Part shown: piece after piece, positions 17,910 to 27,100 of the stretch
Layout: each line of letters starts with the position of its first letter
Position numbering within the stretch: position 1 is the stretch's first letter
NCBI GenBank assembly: GCA_900109435.1
Contig: FNZT01000011.1
Span: forward strand, 1-64,000
Source of the DNA: Ruminococcus sp. YRD2003
GTDB taxonomy: Bacteria; Bacillota; Clostridia; Oscillospirales; Ruminococcaceae
Reading direction: 5' to 3'
Length of the DNA: 64,000 nucleotides
Notes under the pieces: model-generated
Database searches by the model: none
The model's input: only the letters and a program-made list of their open reading frames with translations
Told to the model about the DNA's origin: nothing
Made by a program: the position numbers and the translations under genes

Positions 17910-18614
17910 ATGAAAAAGCTGTATTTCGCGCTTGCAGCGGTGTTTTTCGCGCTGAGCTGCGCGGTGACATTCACTCTGCACTATAACGCATACCGTGCTT
18001 ACAATGTCCCCTCCCTCGCCGCCGAGGACGTAAGCTGTCCCGCAGACGCCGACAAGCTGATGATAGTAGCCCACCCCGACGACGAGACTCTGTGGGGCGG
18101 AGCGCATCTTCTTGACGGCGGCTGGCTGGTAGTGTCGCTGACGCACGGCTCGGACGCAGTACGCTCGGCGGAATTCCGCGAGGCAGTCACCGCAGGCGGC
18201 AACACCCCGCTCATGCTCGACTACCCCGACAAAGTCAACCTCCGCCGCGACGGCTGGGACGAGGTCAGCGACGGGATAGAAGCCGATATCACGAAGCTTC
18301 TGGAGCTCCGCAGCTGGCAGACCGTTGCCACGCACAACCCCGCGGGCGAGTACGGCCACATCCACCACAAGCTGACGAGCGCTCTTGTGACCGAAGCCTT
18401 CGCCTCCCACGGCAGCGGCACGCTGTACTATTTCGGAGCCTACCACTCGGCGAAGCGCCTGCCCGAATACGCGGGAGAGCTGACCCCCGTCGCGGAGGAG
18501 AGCCTTGCCCGAAAGCGCGGGATATGCAGCCTGTACCGCTCGCAGAAGCGCACCATAAACAAACTGTCGCATATGCTCCCCTACGAGGAATGGGAGGAGG
18601 CTGAGCTGCCGTGA
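17910..18614 (+). CDS. PIG-L (LmbE-like) family deacetylase
   Basis: 234 aa. An N-terminal hydrophobic stretch (residues 4-24) is probably a signal anchor. The zinc-binding hallmark AHPDDE lies near residue 55, and GEYGHIHH near 150 supplies the second His set. The family removes acetyl groups from N-acetylglucosamine-like sugars. An extracytoplasmic glycan or glycolipid substrate would fit both the anchor and the neighbour, a YfhO-type membrane protein whose GTG start overlaps this stop. Confidence 0.88.
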   Translation: MKKLYFALAAVFFALSCAVTFTLHYNAYRAYNVPSLAAEDVSCPADADKLMIVAHPDDETLWGGAHLLDGGWLVVSLTHGSDAVRSAEFREAVTAGGNTPLMLDYPDKVNLRRDGWDEVSDGIEADITKLLELRSWQTVATHNPAGEYGHIHHKLTSALVTEAFASHGSGTLYYFGAYHSAKRLPEYAGELTPVAEESLARKRGICSLYRSQKRTINKLSHMLPYEEWEEAELP

Positions 18615-21166
18615 AGCACCGCAAGCCCGATATCCTCGCACTCGGAGGGATAATGCTTCTGACGCTGGTGATAATGGCGAGCTGTCTCACGGGCGGCACT
18701 GTCTACGGCTCGCAGGACGACTGGGCATCCCAGCACTACGCCATCCCCGAGTATTTCCGAACGCTTTTCCGCGCAACGCACGGGATTTTCCCGTCTTACG
18801 CCCCGAATATAGGCGGCGGCGAGAACATATACGCGCTGTCGTACTACGGGCTTTACTCGCCCGTGATAATGCTGTCGTACCTTCTGCCGTTCGTCCCGAT
18901 GAGCTATTATATAATGGTGACGAGCGTACTCTCGGCGCTCATTTCCGAGGCGCTGCTGTACGTCTTTTTCCGCCGCAGGCACGGCACCGCCGTTACCGCC
19001 TGTACCACGCTGTTTTTCGCACTTTCGGTACCGCTGATAGTCAACACTCACAGACAGGTGATGTTCACGGGCTATATGCCTTTTCTGCTGATGTCTATGC
19101 TGAGTACGGACAGCTTCTTCCGCCGCGGAAGGAAAGCGCCGCTGATACTGTGGGCGTTCCTGATGATAATGTACAACTACTACTTCGCGGTGTCAGCGCT
19201 TGCGGCACTCGCGTGTTACGGAGCATACATCGTCATTTCCGAAGACGGCGCGAAGCTCCGCGGAATGGCGAAGCGCTATATACCGTTCGCGGGAGCTCTC
19301 ACCGTCAGCGTGCTGATGTCAGCGGTGCTCCTGCTCCCGACGGCGCACGTCCTAATCAGCGGACGCAGCGGAGACGCAGCCGTCACCGTACAAGACCTTC
19401 TGCCGACGGTGCGCTTCGACCGCCTCACCTACTTCGGCTACACCATGGGACTATCCGCATTCGGCGTATTCGCGGCGATATACAGCCTTTTCTGCGGCAG
19501 ACGCGGCAGCCGCTTCATCGCAGTCATCGTGCTGCTGACGGCGACCTGTCCCGCAGTGCTCTACCTCCTGAACGGCACGCTCTACGCCGACCCGAAAGTG
19601 CTGTTCGCATTTCTGCCGCTCGCGCTGATACCCGCCGCGGAGCTGCTCGAGCGCCTATTCTCCGCGGAGAGCAGCAGCCTCCCGCGGCATATCCTCGCGG
19701 TATTCGCAGTGAGCTCGGCGATATCGGCGGTCTGCTGCAAATTCAGCGTATTCATACTCGCCTATCTTGCCGACGCGGCGGTGTTCATGCTCGGAGCGTA
19801 TCTGCTCCGCAGGTCGGGGAAAAAAGGCTTTGTCAGCCTGTTTTTCGTGATACCGCTTGCCGCGTGCATCTGCGGCAGCAGATACGACAAGCTGCAAACC
19901 GCCGAGAGCTTCCGCAATGTCAACTCCCCGACGGTCGCGGCGCTCGTCTCCGAGGTCTCGGAGGGGAAAATGGTACGCACGGCGATAGACACGACGCGGC
20001 TCTACACCGTGAACAAGGTCTACGCGCCTGACCACTACACCGACACGCTCTACTCCTCGGTACATTCGCAGGACTACAACCGCTACTATCTTTCGGAGAT
20101 GTACAACGAAAACGAGTACCGCAACTCTGCGCTGACGACGCGCTCGCGGAACATCCTCTTCAGCAGCCGCATGGGCAACAGGTACTATATCTCCCGCGAG
20201 GACGTCAGCTTCTGCGGACTTGAGCTCCTCCGCGAGACACCCGACGGCTATCGCCTGTATGAGAACAAAAACGCCTTCCCGCTGATATGGACGGGCTCGC
20301 CCTTGATGAGTCTGCGGCAGTACAAAAGCCTCGATTATCCGCAGAATATCGAGGCTCTGATGAAGTATACGATAGTGCCCGATGAGCTCCCCGACGCCGA
20401 ATTCACGCCCGCAATGGTCAGGACAGATATAGGCGACATCTTCGACCTCTCCGCCTGCGAAGACGTCAGCGGCGGGTACGAGACAGAGCTTTCCGACGGT
20501 ATCAGGCGCATTCGTCCCGACGGCGGCGCGCTGACCTACAAGTACGAGCTCCCTGAAAAAGTGTGCGGGAAGATACTGCTCCTGCGCTTCCGTGTCGGCG
20601 AAGAGACGCCGCAGAGCAGCTTCAGCTGGGAGCGCAGCGGAGATGTCCGCATACGGATAAACGGCGTAAAGAACACACTGACGAACCCCGCGTGGAAGTA
20701 TCACAACGGCAACGACCTCTTCGAGTACGTGCTCTCCGACCTCTCGGACGAGCTGACGATAGAGCTCACGGGCAGGGAGCTCACGCTCTCCGAGCTGACC
20801 GCCTACACCTTAGAGCCTGAGTACCTCGACGGGCTCACGGAGGGGATGACCGCATTCGAGCCCGATATATCGCGGACAGGCGGCGACGTCATATGCGGCA
20901 GGCTCTCCGCAGCGGAGGACGGCTTTGCGAATACGGGCTTCATATGGCAGGAGGGCTTCACAGTTCTCGCAGACGGTGAGGAGGTCGCTCCCGTAAAGAC
21001 GGACACAGCCTTCCTCGGATTCCCGATAAAGGCAGGCGAACACGAGATAGAGATACGCTTCACGGCGCCGCTGCTCGGGCTCGGCAAGCTCATTTCCGCG
21101 CTCGGAGCGCTGCTTTTCCTCACAGCCGCGTTATTTGATATAAAAAGCCGTATAATCCGCAGGTAA
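18611..21166 (+). CDS. YfhO-family multi-pass membrane protein
   Basis: 851 aa, GTG start overlapping the previous stop by 4 bp. About 12-14 helices lie in the first 430 residues, and the motif YGSQDDWASQHYAIPEYFR lies in the first outside loop. A soluble beta-rich region follows, and one helix closes the C-terminus (LISALGALLFLTAALF). YfhO proteins are GT-C-like glycosyltransferases thought to decorate lipoteichoic acid or other wall glycans from lipid-linked sugars. Tight coupling to a PIG-L deacetylase suggests both act on one cell-surface glycan. Confidence 0.85.
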   Translation: MKHRKPDILALGGIMLLTLVIMASCLTGGTVYGSQDDWASQHYAIPEYFRTLFRATHGIFPSYAPNIGGGENIYALSYYGLYSPVIMLSYLLPFVPMSYYIMVTSVLSALISEALLYVFFRRRHGTAVTACTTLFFALSVPLIVNTHRQVMFTGYMPFLLMSMLSTDSFFRRGRKAPLILWAFLMIMYNYYFAVSALAALACYGAYIVISEDGAKLRGMAKRYIPFAGALTVSVLMSAVLLLPTAHVLISGRSGDAAVTVQDLLPTVRFDRLTYFGYTMGLSAFGVFAAIYSLFCGRRGSRFIAVIVLLTATCPAVLYLLNGTLYADPKVLFAFLPLALIPAAELLERLFSAESSSLPRHILAVFAVSSAISAVCCKFSVFILAYLADAAVFMLGAYLLRRSGKKGFVSLFFVIPLAACICGSRYDKLQTAESFRNVNSPTVAALVSEVSEGKMVRTAIDTTRLYTVNKVYAPDHYTDTLYSSVHSQDYNRYYLSEMYNENEYRNSALTTRSRNILFSSRMGNRYYISREDVSFCGLELLRETPDGYRLYENKNAFPLIWTGSPLMSLRQYKSLDYPQNIEALMKYTIVPDELPDAEFTPAMVRTDIGDIFDLSACEDVSGGYETELSDGIRRIRPDGGALTYKYELPEKVCGKILLLRFRVGEETPQSSFSWERSGDVRIRINGVKNTLTNPAWKYHNGNDLFEYVLSDLSDELTIELTGRELTLSELTAYTLEPEYLDGLTEGMTAFEPDISRTGGDVICGRLSAAEDGFANTGFIWQEGFTVLADGEEVAPVKTDTAFLGFPIKAGEHEIEIRFTAPLLGLGKLISALGALLFLTAALFDIKSRIIRR

Positions 21167-21197
21167 GCTCACATACTATCGCAAAGGAGATGATAGT

Positions 21198-21638
21198 ATG
21201 AACATTACACCGCAGGCATACGGCGAGATGAGCAGAAGCGCCTCTCCGCGCTCGAATGTTCGGGTAAACACAGCAGTGGCGTTTCTCACGGGCGGAGCTA
21301 TCTGCGCTGTCGGACAGATAATACGTATGTTTATGGAGGCAGCGGGAGCCGACGCCGAAACAGCCTCTCTCTGGACATCGGTCACGCTTATTATCGCAAG
21401 CTCCGTGATGACGGGGCTCGGCTGGTATCAGCGGCTCGCAAAGCACGCAGGCGCGGGCACTCTTGTGCCTATCACGGGCTTTTCCAATGCGATAAGCTCT
21501 TCGGCGATAGAGGCACGCTCCGAGGGTCTCATCCTCGGCGTGGGTACAAAGATATTCACCATTGCGGGACCCGTTATCCTCTACGGCTCGGCGGCGGCAT
21601 TCGTGTACGGGCTGCTGTACTACATCGTCACCCGATAG
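21198..21638 (+). CDS. spoVAC: Stage V sporulation protein AC
   Basis: 146 aa. AAAGGAG lies just upstream of ATG. Typical of SpoVAC are the N-terminal positively charged tail, four to five hydrophobic segments, and motifs such as FLTGGAICAVGQ and LVPITGFSNAISS. SpoVAC is an inner spore membrane channel involved in dipicolinate transport. It usually sits with spoVAD and spoVAE, but neither is in this window. Its stop overlaps the end of the convergent phosphopantetheinyl transferase gene by 11 bp. Confidence 0.88.
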   Translation: MNITPQAYGEMSRSASPRSNVRVNTAVAFLTGGAICAVGQIIRMFMEAAGADAETASLWTSVTLIIASSVMTGLGWYQRLAKHAGAGTLVPITGFSNAISSSAIEARSEGLILGVGTKIFTIAGPVILYGSAAAFVYGLLYYIVTR

Positions 21639-22164
21639 TCTCGCAGACCGATACCACGTATTTTCCGCCGCGCAGGATATACTGACGGAAGCGGAATCCC
21701 TCCTCGGTACAGATTATCCGACCGTCAGCAAAGCTGAATCCGACGGAGCTCATCGGGTAGGACAGTCCTCTGCCCACAGCCTTAACGAAGGCTTCCTTGA
21801 GCGTCCAGATGCGAAAAAACAGGAGACCGCGCTCGCTCTCGGGAGCGGCTTCAAGGAGCTCCTGCTCCTCGGGAGCAAAGACCCTCCGCACCACATTCGG
21901 GCGGTACTCACGAACCTTCTCGCAGTCGATACCGCACTCATGCGCGGAAACGATACAGGCGGCGATGCCGTCAGCGTGAGAGAGGTTGAAGCGTACATCG
22001 GGACGTTCCGCGAGGTAGGGCTTGCCGTGCTCCCCGAGCGAGAGCATATCCTCGGAATAGGCTATATTATAAGGTTTAAGGCACTCTCTGAGCAGCTTAT
22101 GCGCGTGGGAGTGCTGTTCTTTTTTATCGAGCTGTATCAATGATATCATCAGCATTTTCATCAC
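21628..22164 (-). CDS. 4'-phosphopantetheinyl transferase (Sfp type)
   Basis: 178 aa. It carries phosphopantetheine from CoA to carrier proteins. Motifs: GKPYL, FNLSHADG, GIDCEKVR, and FFRIWTLKEAFVKAVGRGL, whose WTLKEA is the magnesium/CoA motif. The first codons are GTG-ATG-AAA-ATG directly after the promoter, so the mRNA appears leaderless or nearly so and the exact start is uncertain (22164, 22161 or 22155). No NRPS or PKS is in the window. Confidence 0.88.
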   Translation of the reverse strand: MMKMLMISLIQLDKKEQHSHAHKLLRECLKPYNIAYSEDMLSLGEHGKPYLAERPDVRFNLSHADGIAACIVSAHECGIDCEKVREYRPNVVRRVFAPEEQELLEAAPESERGLLFFRIWTLKEAFVKAVGRGLSYPMSSVGFSFADGRIICTEEGFRFRQYILRGGKYVVSVCETIG

Positions 22165-22171
22165 CGCTTAT

Positions 22172-22200
22172 ATTATACCACGTCTTTGCACCGCAGGCAA
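22172..22200 (-). promoter_or_regulatory. Promoter of the phosphopantetheinyl transferase gene
   Basis: On the minus strand, TTGCCT (22195-22200), 17 bp ending GTGG, TATAAT (22172-22177). The expected transcription start falls within a few bases of the start codon. Confidence 0.75.
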
Positions 22201-22240
22201 CATTATTACAAATGTAACACCGAAAGTGACCTATGACACC

Positions 22241-22269
22241 TTACAAAGTATCCCCGAACGTGGTATGAT
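22241..22269 (+). promoter_or_regulatory. Promoter of two small membrane protein genes
   Basis: TTACAA (22241-22246), 17 bp ending GTGG, TATGAT (22264-22269), 25 bp before the ATG at 22294. Confidence 0.7.
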
Positions 22270-22293
22270 ATATTCGGAAAAGGAGATGATACT

Positions 22294-22680
22294 ATGGATA
22301 AAAGGATACCTCAGCAGATGAAGATAGCATATGCGCTTGTATTCTTACCTGTGGCGATACTGGTCCTGTGGTGCATTTATGCTGCGATATTCGGCTATAA
22401 TTATGACTTCATCTCCAGCCTCGGAAACAGCAAGCTCTACTACGGCTCAGACGGCATAAACGCGGTGCTTGACGCGTTCGTGATGTGCCTTATCTTAACT
22501 CCGCCGATGTGGATATCCGCCGTAATATGGGCAATAGCGAGCCTCCACCTCGCCGCGAGGACCATATCCTACATAAAAACTCGGGATTTCGATATGTCGC
22601 AGCGTTCACAGGATATTTTCACAGTAGCAGTCGTGATAATGAACGTATTTTTCATATTTGGCATATTAAGGGTACTCTGA
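22294..22680 (+). CDS. Hypothetical membrane protein, 128 aa
   Basis: Not recognised. AAAGGAG lies 7 bp before ATG. Hydrophobic helices at about residues 12-32, 58-85 and 108-127, with a short charged loop (RTISYIKTRDFDMSQRSQD) between the last two. It is the first gene of a pair; the next begins 14 bp downstream and is also a small membrane protein. Confidence 0.7.
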   Translation: MDKRIPQQMKIAYALVFLPVAILVLWCIYAAIFGYNYDFISSLGNSKLYYGSDGINAVLDAFVMCLILTPPMWISAVIWAIASLHLAARTISYIKTRDFDMSQRSQDIFTVAVVIMNVFFIFGILRVL

Positions 22681-22694
22681 AAGGAAGTGTTACT

Positions 22695-22988
22695 ATGAAA
22701 AAGATACGAATCCCCCGCCCTTCAGACTGGGCAAACGTAATGCTTGCAGTATCGTTTATAGGCGCTGTTTTCAGCGGATTCTGCTCATATTGTCTGCTCA
22801 GCAACTACTACAATGCCCTGGCCAAACACTACCACACCAGAATAGAAGAAATCTCGCACGATATAGAAAGCTGGATCGAAAACTGCCTTACAGGCTCAGT
22901 CGTCGGAATTATCGCTGCGGCGTTCCTTGGCTATATCGTTATCTACCTGTTATGGTACATCGGCTATCTCATAACAAGAGAAAATTAA
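22695..22988 (+). CDS. Hypothetical membrane protein, 97 aa
   Basis: Not recognised. ATG 22695 follows AGGAAG. Two hydrophobic segments (about 15-37 and 66-92) flank an acidic, His-containing outside or inside loop (HYHTRIEEISHDIESWIE). Probably co-transcribed with the preceding gene, and the two may form a small membrane complex. Confidence 0.65.
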   Translation: MKKIRIPRPSDWANVMLAVSFIGAVFSGFCSYCLLSNYYNALAKHYHTRIEEISHDIESWIENCLTGSVVGIIAAAFLGYIVIYLLWYIGYLITREN

Positions 22989-23074
22989 AAGGTCTACCCA
23001 AAATCAACTTCTCCTTTCCTGTAGAACAGGCTCTCCGATGTCGGGGAGCTTGTTTTGTTAAAATATAAAAATAT

Positions 23075-23157
23075 GTAAAGTGTGCTTGACAAAGAATGTA
23101 AAGCGTGCTATACTTTATTGTAAAGTAAGCTTTACTTTATTGTAAAGCAAACTTTAC
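23075..23157 (+). promoter_or_regulatory. Promoter with four phased operator repeats
   Basis: TTGACA (23086-23091), 17 bp, TATACT (23109-23114). Four 16-bp repeats of the form GTAAAGYRNRCTNNAC start at 23075, 23098, 23120 and 23142. The last two are near-perfect palindromes (GTAAAGTAAGCTTTAC, GTAAAGCAAACTTTAC); the first two overlap the -35 and -10. The 22-23-bp period puts all sites on about the same DNA face. The likely ligand is the Xre-type protein encoded just downstream. Confidence 0.85.
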
Positions 23158-23176
23158 TTCAAAGGAGGAATAATCT

Positions 23177-23296
23177 ATGATGGATCTCATTAACGGCGCT
23201 CTCCCGTGGGTGTCACTCGCAGTTGCTTTGGCGATTATTTTAACTTATTCTGACTTGGCTCGAAAACACAATAAGGAGAAAAATAATGAAGAATAA
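23177..23296 (+). CDS. Small membrane peptide, 39 aa
   Basis: AAAGGAGGAA (23161-23170) precedes ATGATG at 23177. The peptide has one hydrophobic helix (ALPWVSLAVALAIILTY) and a charged tail (ARKHNKEKNNEE). Its end overlaps the start of the regulator gene by 11 bp, so the two are translationally linked. It is the first gene behind the operator array. Function unknown; a membrane signal or sensor for the regulator is possible. Confidence 0.65.
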   Translation: MMDLINGALPWVSLAVALAIILTYSDLARKHNKEKNNEE

Positions 23297-23537
23297 GATA
23301 CAGGAGATGCGCAAAGCCCGAAGAGTCACTCAGCAAGAGCTTGCCGACGCTCTTTCCGTCACGCGGCAGACTATAATCTCCCTCGAAAACGGGAAATATA
23401 ACGCTTCTCTGGTCCTCGCACACAAGGCTGCTCAGTTTTTCTTCGTTCCTATCGAAGAGCTCTTCATCTTCGAGGATGACGAGAATATCGACATTGCAGA
23501 AGCTCTGCTGAACAGCCCTGCTTTCAGAAAGAACTGA
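23286..23537 (+). CDS. Xre-family transcriptional regulator
   Basis: 83 aa. Residues 3-58 are a compact helix-turn-helix of the short YozG/YgzD-like type: IQEMRKARRVTQQELADALSVTRQTIISLENGKYNAS. The tail is acidic. It lies in an operon with two membrane protein genes behind four palindromic operators, which suggests it represses its own promoter. Confidence 0.9.
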   Translation: MKNKIQEMRKARRVTQQELADALSVTRQTIISLENGKYNASLVLAHKAAQFFFVPIEELFIFEDDENIDIAEALLNSPAFRKN

Positions 23538-23591
23538 CCTCTCGGCACTGTTCGCATTTTTTCACTCGTACTGAACTAAAGGAGAATTATT

Positions 23592-24023
23592 ATGGAAGAT
23601 TTCAGAAAAAAGTTAAAAATACGCTCGACTGTACTGTTGATTATTTGCTGCTTGGCACCTGCACTTTACATCGCACTCCGGCTTATTACAAAAGGAGCGA
23701 GCGACTTCGCTCAGGGACTCTCTATGGGCTTACTTACAAGCATTGAAGTTTGCTCGATAATAGGGCTGGTAGAAGCACTCGTCCTTCTCCGCAATGAGAA
23801 AAGTCTCAAGGAGAAGTACATCGCGGTGACAGACGAGCGCAACAAGGCTATCGAGAAGGAAACTGCCTTGAAATTCCTGCCCGTTTCCACCTATGGTATC
23901 GGCTTTGCGGCTGTTGCGGCGGGCTTCTTCGATATCAAGATATGTATAACACTGACTGCTGTGATGCTGTTCAATCTGCTGGTGTTTCTTGCGCTGAAAG
24001 CATACTATATGAAGAAAATGTAA
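23592..24023 (+). CDS. Hypothetical membrane protein, 143 aa
   Basis: Four helices at about residues 13-33, 42-65, 95-112 and 115-137. A charged cytoplasmic stretch (RNEKSLKEKYIAVTDERNKAIEKE) sits between the second and third. This layout resembles membrane proteins often found with short Xre regulators in Clostridia (DUF2178/DUF6773-like), though I cannot fix the family. Starts 54 bp after the regulator with AAAGGAG upstream. Confidence 0.75.
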   Translation: MEDFRKKLKIRSTVLLIICCLAPALYIALRLITKGASDFAQGLSMGLLTSIEVCSIIGLVEALVLLRNEKSLKEKYIAVTDERNKAIEKETALKFLPVSTYGIGFAAVAAGFFDIKICITLTAVMLFNLLVFLALKAYYMKKM

Positions 24024-24040
24024 AACCTCATAACAAAAAA

Positions 24041-24075
24041 CTCCCCGATACCTGTTCGTATCGGGGAGAATTTTT
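24041..24075. terminator. Bidirectional terminator
   Basis: An 11-bp stem, CTCCCCGATAC/GTATCGGGGAG, is flanked by six A and by a T run. It sits between the small membrane gene and the convergent PFOR gene. Confidence 0.85.
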
Positions 24076-24109
24076 ATATCCGTTTGTGTACGCGAAAACG
24101 TGTTACAGC

Positions 24110-27100
24110 TTAGTCGTTTCCGTAGAGAGTTGTGAGACGTGTAAGGTAATCGTAACGATCCTTTGCGTTCTCAACTGCTGCGTTGAAGAGCTTCTCTGCT
24201 CTCTCGGGGTTGGAGCGAGCAAGTGAGTTGTAACGAACCTCACCCATGAGGAAGTTCTTGTACTCGTCTACGTTAGGAGCCTTGGAATCGAGAATGAAGG
24301 GATTCTTGCCTTCCTTCTTGAGGTCGGGGTTGTATCTGTAGAGGTGCCAGTAACCAGCCTCTACTGCCTTCTTCTCCTCAGCCTGAGCTGTTGCCATACC
24401 TGTCTTGATACCGTGGTTGATACAAGGAGCATAGCAGATAACGATGGAAGGTCCGTCGTATGCCTCAGCCTCGGCAAATGCCTTGATGCACTGGTTCATG
24501 TTTGCGCCCATTGCAACGTGTGCAACGTATACGTAGCCGTAGCTCATTGCGATGCCTGCGAGGTCCTTCTTCTTAACGACCTTACCTGCTGCTGCGAACT
24601 GTGCGATAGCACCTGTAGGTGTGGACTTGGATGCCTGTCCGCCTGTATTTGAGTAAACCTCTGTATCGAATACGAGGATATTTACGTTCTTGCCCTGTGC
24701 GATAACGTGGTCGAGACCGCCGAAGCCGATATCATATGCCCAGCCGTCGCCGCCGAAGATCCACTGTGACTTCTTGGAGAGGTAGTCCTTCTCAGCAAGG
24801 ATAGCCTTGCTCTCTTCACAGCCGCAAGCCTCAAGAGCTGCTACGAGTGCGTCTGTAGCGTCTGCATTTGCTGCGCCGTCCTCGTATGTCTCAAGGTACT
24901 TAGCGATAGCTGCCTTTACGTCAGCATTGTCTGTCTTCTCGTTGAGTGCGAGCACCTTGTCTGTTACTCTCTTGCGGAGTGTCTGAGTTGCAAGGTACAT
25001 ACCGTAACCGAACTCAGCGTTGTCCTCGAAGAGTGAGTTGCTCCATGCAGGACCTCTGCCCTTCTTGTTTACCGTGTAAGGTGTGGAAGGTGCTGAGCCG
25101 CCCCAGATAGATGAGCAGCCTGTTGCGTTGGCGATCATCATTCTGTCGCCGAAGAGCTGTGTTACGAGCTTAGCGTAAGGTGTCTCGCCGCAGCCTGCGC
25201 AAGCGCCCGAGAATTCGAGGAGGGGCTGTCTGAACTGCGAGCCCTTTACTGTATCAGCCTTGAACTTAGCTGCTACTTCGGGCTTCTCGTCGATAGTTAC
25301 GCCGTAGTTGAATACTTCCTGCTGATCCATCTGAGATGCGATGGGCTCCATTGTAAGAGCGCTCTCCTTTGCGGGACATACGTTAGCACATACGCCGCAG
25401 CCTGTACAGTCAAGAGTTGAAACTGTCATCACGAACTTGAGGTCGCCGAGGGCGGGCTTGAAGTCAGCAGACTTTGTCTGTGCGGGTGCCTTTGCGAGCT
25501 CATCAGCTGTCATAGCAACAGGTCTGATTACAGCGTGAGGACAAACATATGCACACTGGTTGCACTGGATGCACTTGGAAGCGTCCCAAGAAGGAACCTT
25601 TACTGCGATACCGCGCTTCTCGAATGCAGCAGAGCCCTGCGGGAATGTACCGTCTGCTCTGTCTACGAATGTGGAAACGGGAAGCTTGTCGCCCTTCTGA
25701 GCGTTGCAGGGGATCTGGATATTGTTTACGAAATCCTGAAGCTCCTTGTTCGCGCAGGTAACAGGGGGCATACCCATCTGTGTATCTGCACAGTTCTTCC
25801 ACTCGGCAGGTACGTCTACCTTGACGATGTTCTGGTGACCTGCGTCGATAGCGTTCCAGTTCTTCTCAACAACGTCCTGACCCTTCTTGCTGTAGGATGC
25901 CTCAGCAGCAGCCTTCATGTACTTGAGGGCGTCCTCAAAGGGGATGATGTTTGCAAGCTTGAAGAATGCAGACTGGAGGATAGTATTGATGCGTGTACCC
26001 ATTCCTGTCTCTTCACCGAGCTTTACGCCGTTGATGATGTAGAAGTTGATATTGTTCTCTGCGATGTATCTCTTTACCTGACCTGGGAGGTTCTTATCCA
26101 GCTCGTCAACGCTCCAGATGGTGTTGAGGAGGAATGTTCCGCCGGGCTTGATGTCGGATACCATATCGTACTTGTCGATGTAGCTCTGGTTGTGGCAGGC
26201 TACGAAGTCTGCCTTGTTGATGAGGTAGGTCGACTTGATAGGTGTCTTGCCGAAGCGGAGGTGTGAGATAGTTACACCGCCCGACTTCTTGGAGTCGTAT
26301 GCGAAATAAGCCTGAGCGTAGAGGTCGGTATGGTCGCCGATGATCTTGATGGAGTTCTTGTTTGCACCAACGGTACCGTCGGAACCAAGACCCCAGAACT
26401 TACAAGCTGTTGTGCCTGCGGGAGCTGTATCAGGATTCTCCTCGAGGGGCAGAGACAGATTTGTTACATCATCGTTGATACCGATAGTAAATCTGGGCTT
26501 TGTTGTGTTCTTGAATACAGCGATGATCTGTGCGGGAACTGTGTCCTTGGAGCCGAGACCGTAACGTCCTGTGAATACGGGGACATCGTTGAACTTTGTG
26601 CCCTTGAGAGCTGCTACTACGTCGAGGTAGAGAGGCTCGCCGAGTGAGCCGGGCTCCTTTGTTCTGTCGAGAACGGAAATTCTCTTTACGCTGTCAGGGA
26701 TAACTTCAACGAGCTTCTCAGCTACGAAAGGTCTGTAAAGACGAACCTTGACGAGACCGTACTTGCCGCCGTTTGCGTTGAGGTAGTCGATAGTCTCTTC
26801 GATAGTCTCGTTTACAGAGCCCATTGCTACGATGATGTGCTCAGCGTCTGCTGCACCGTAGTAGTTGAAGAGCTTGTAATCTGTACCGATGAGGTCATTT
26901 ATCTTGTTCATGTAGTCCTCTACGATTGCGGGAAGTGCATCGTAGTACTTGTTGCAAGCCTCGCGAGCCTGGAAGAATACGTCGGGGTTCTCAGCAGAGC
27001 CGCGGAGTACAGGTCTCTCGGGGTGGAGAGCGCCGTCTCTGAATCTCTGTGCTGCTTCCTTGTCGAGGAGGTCATAGAGTGTAGCATCGTCCCATGTCTC

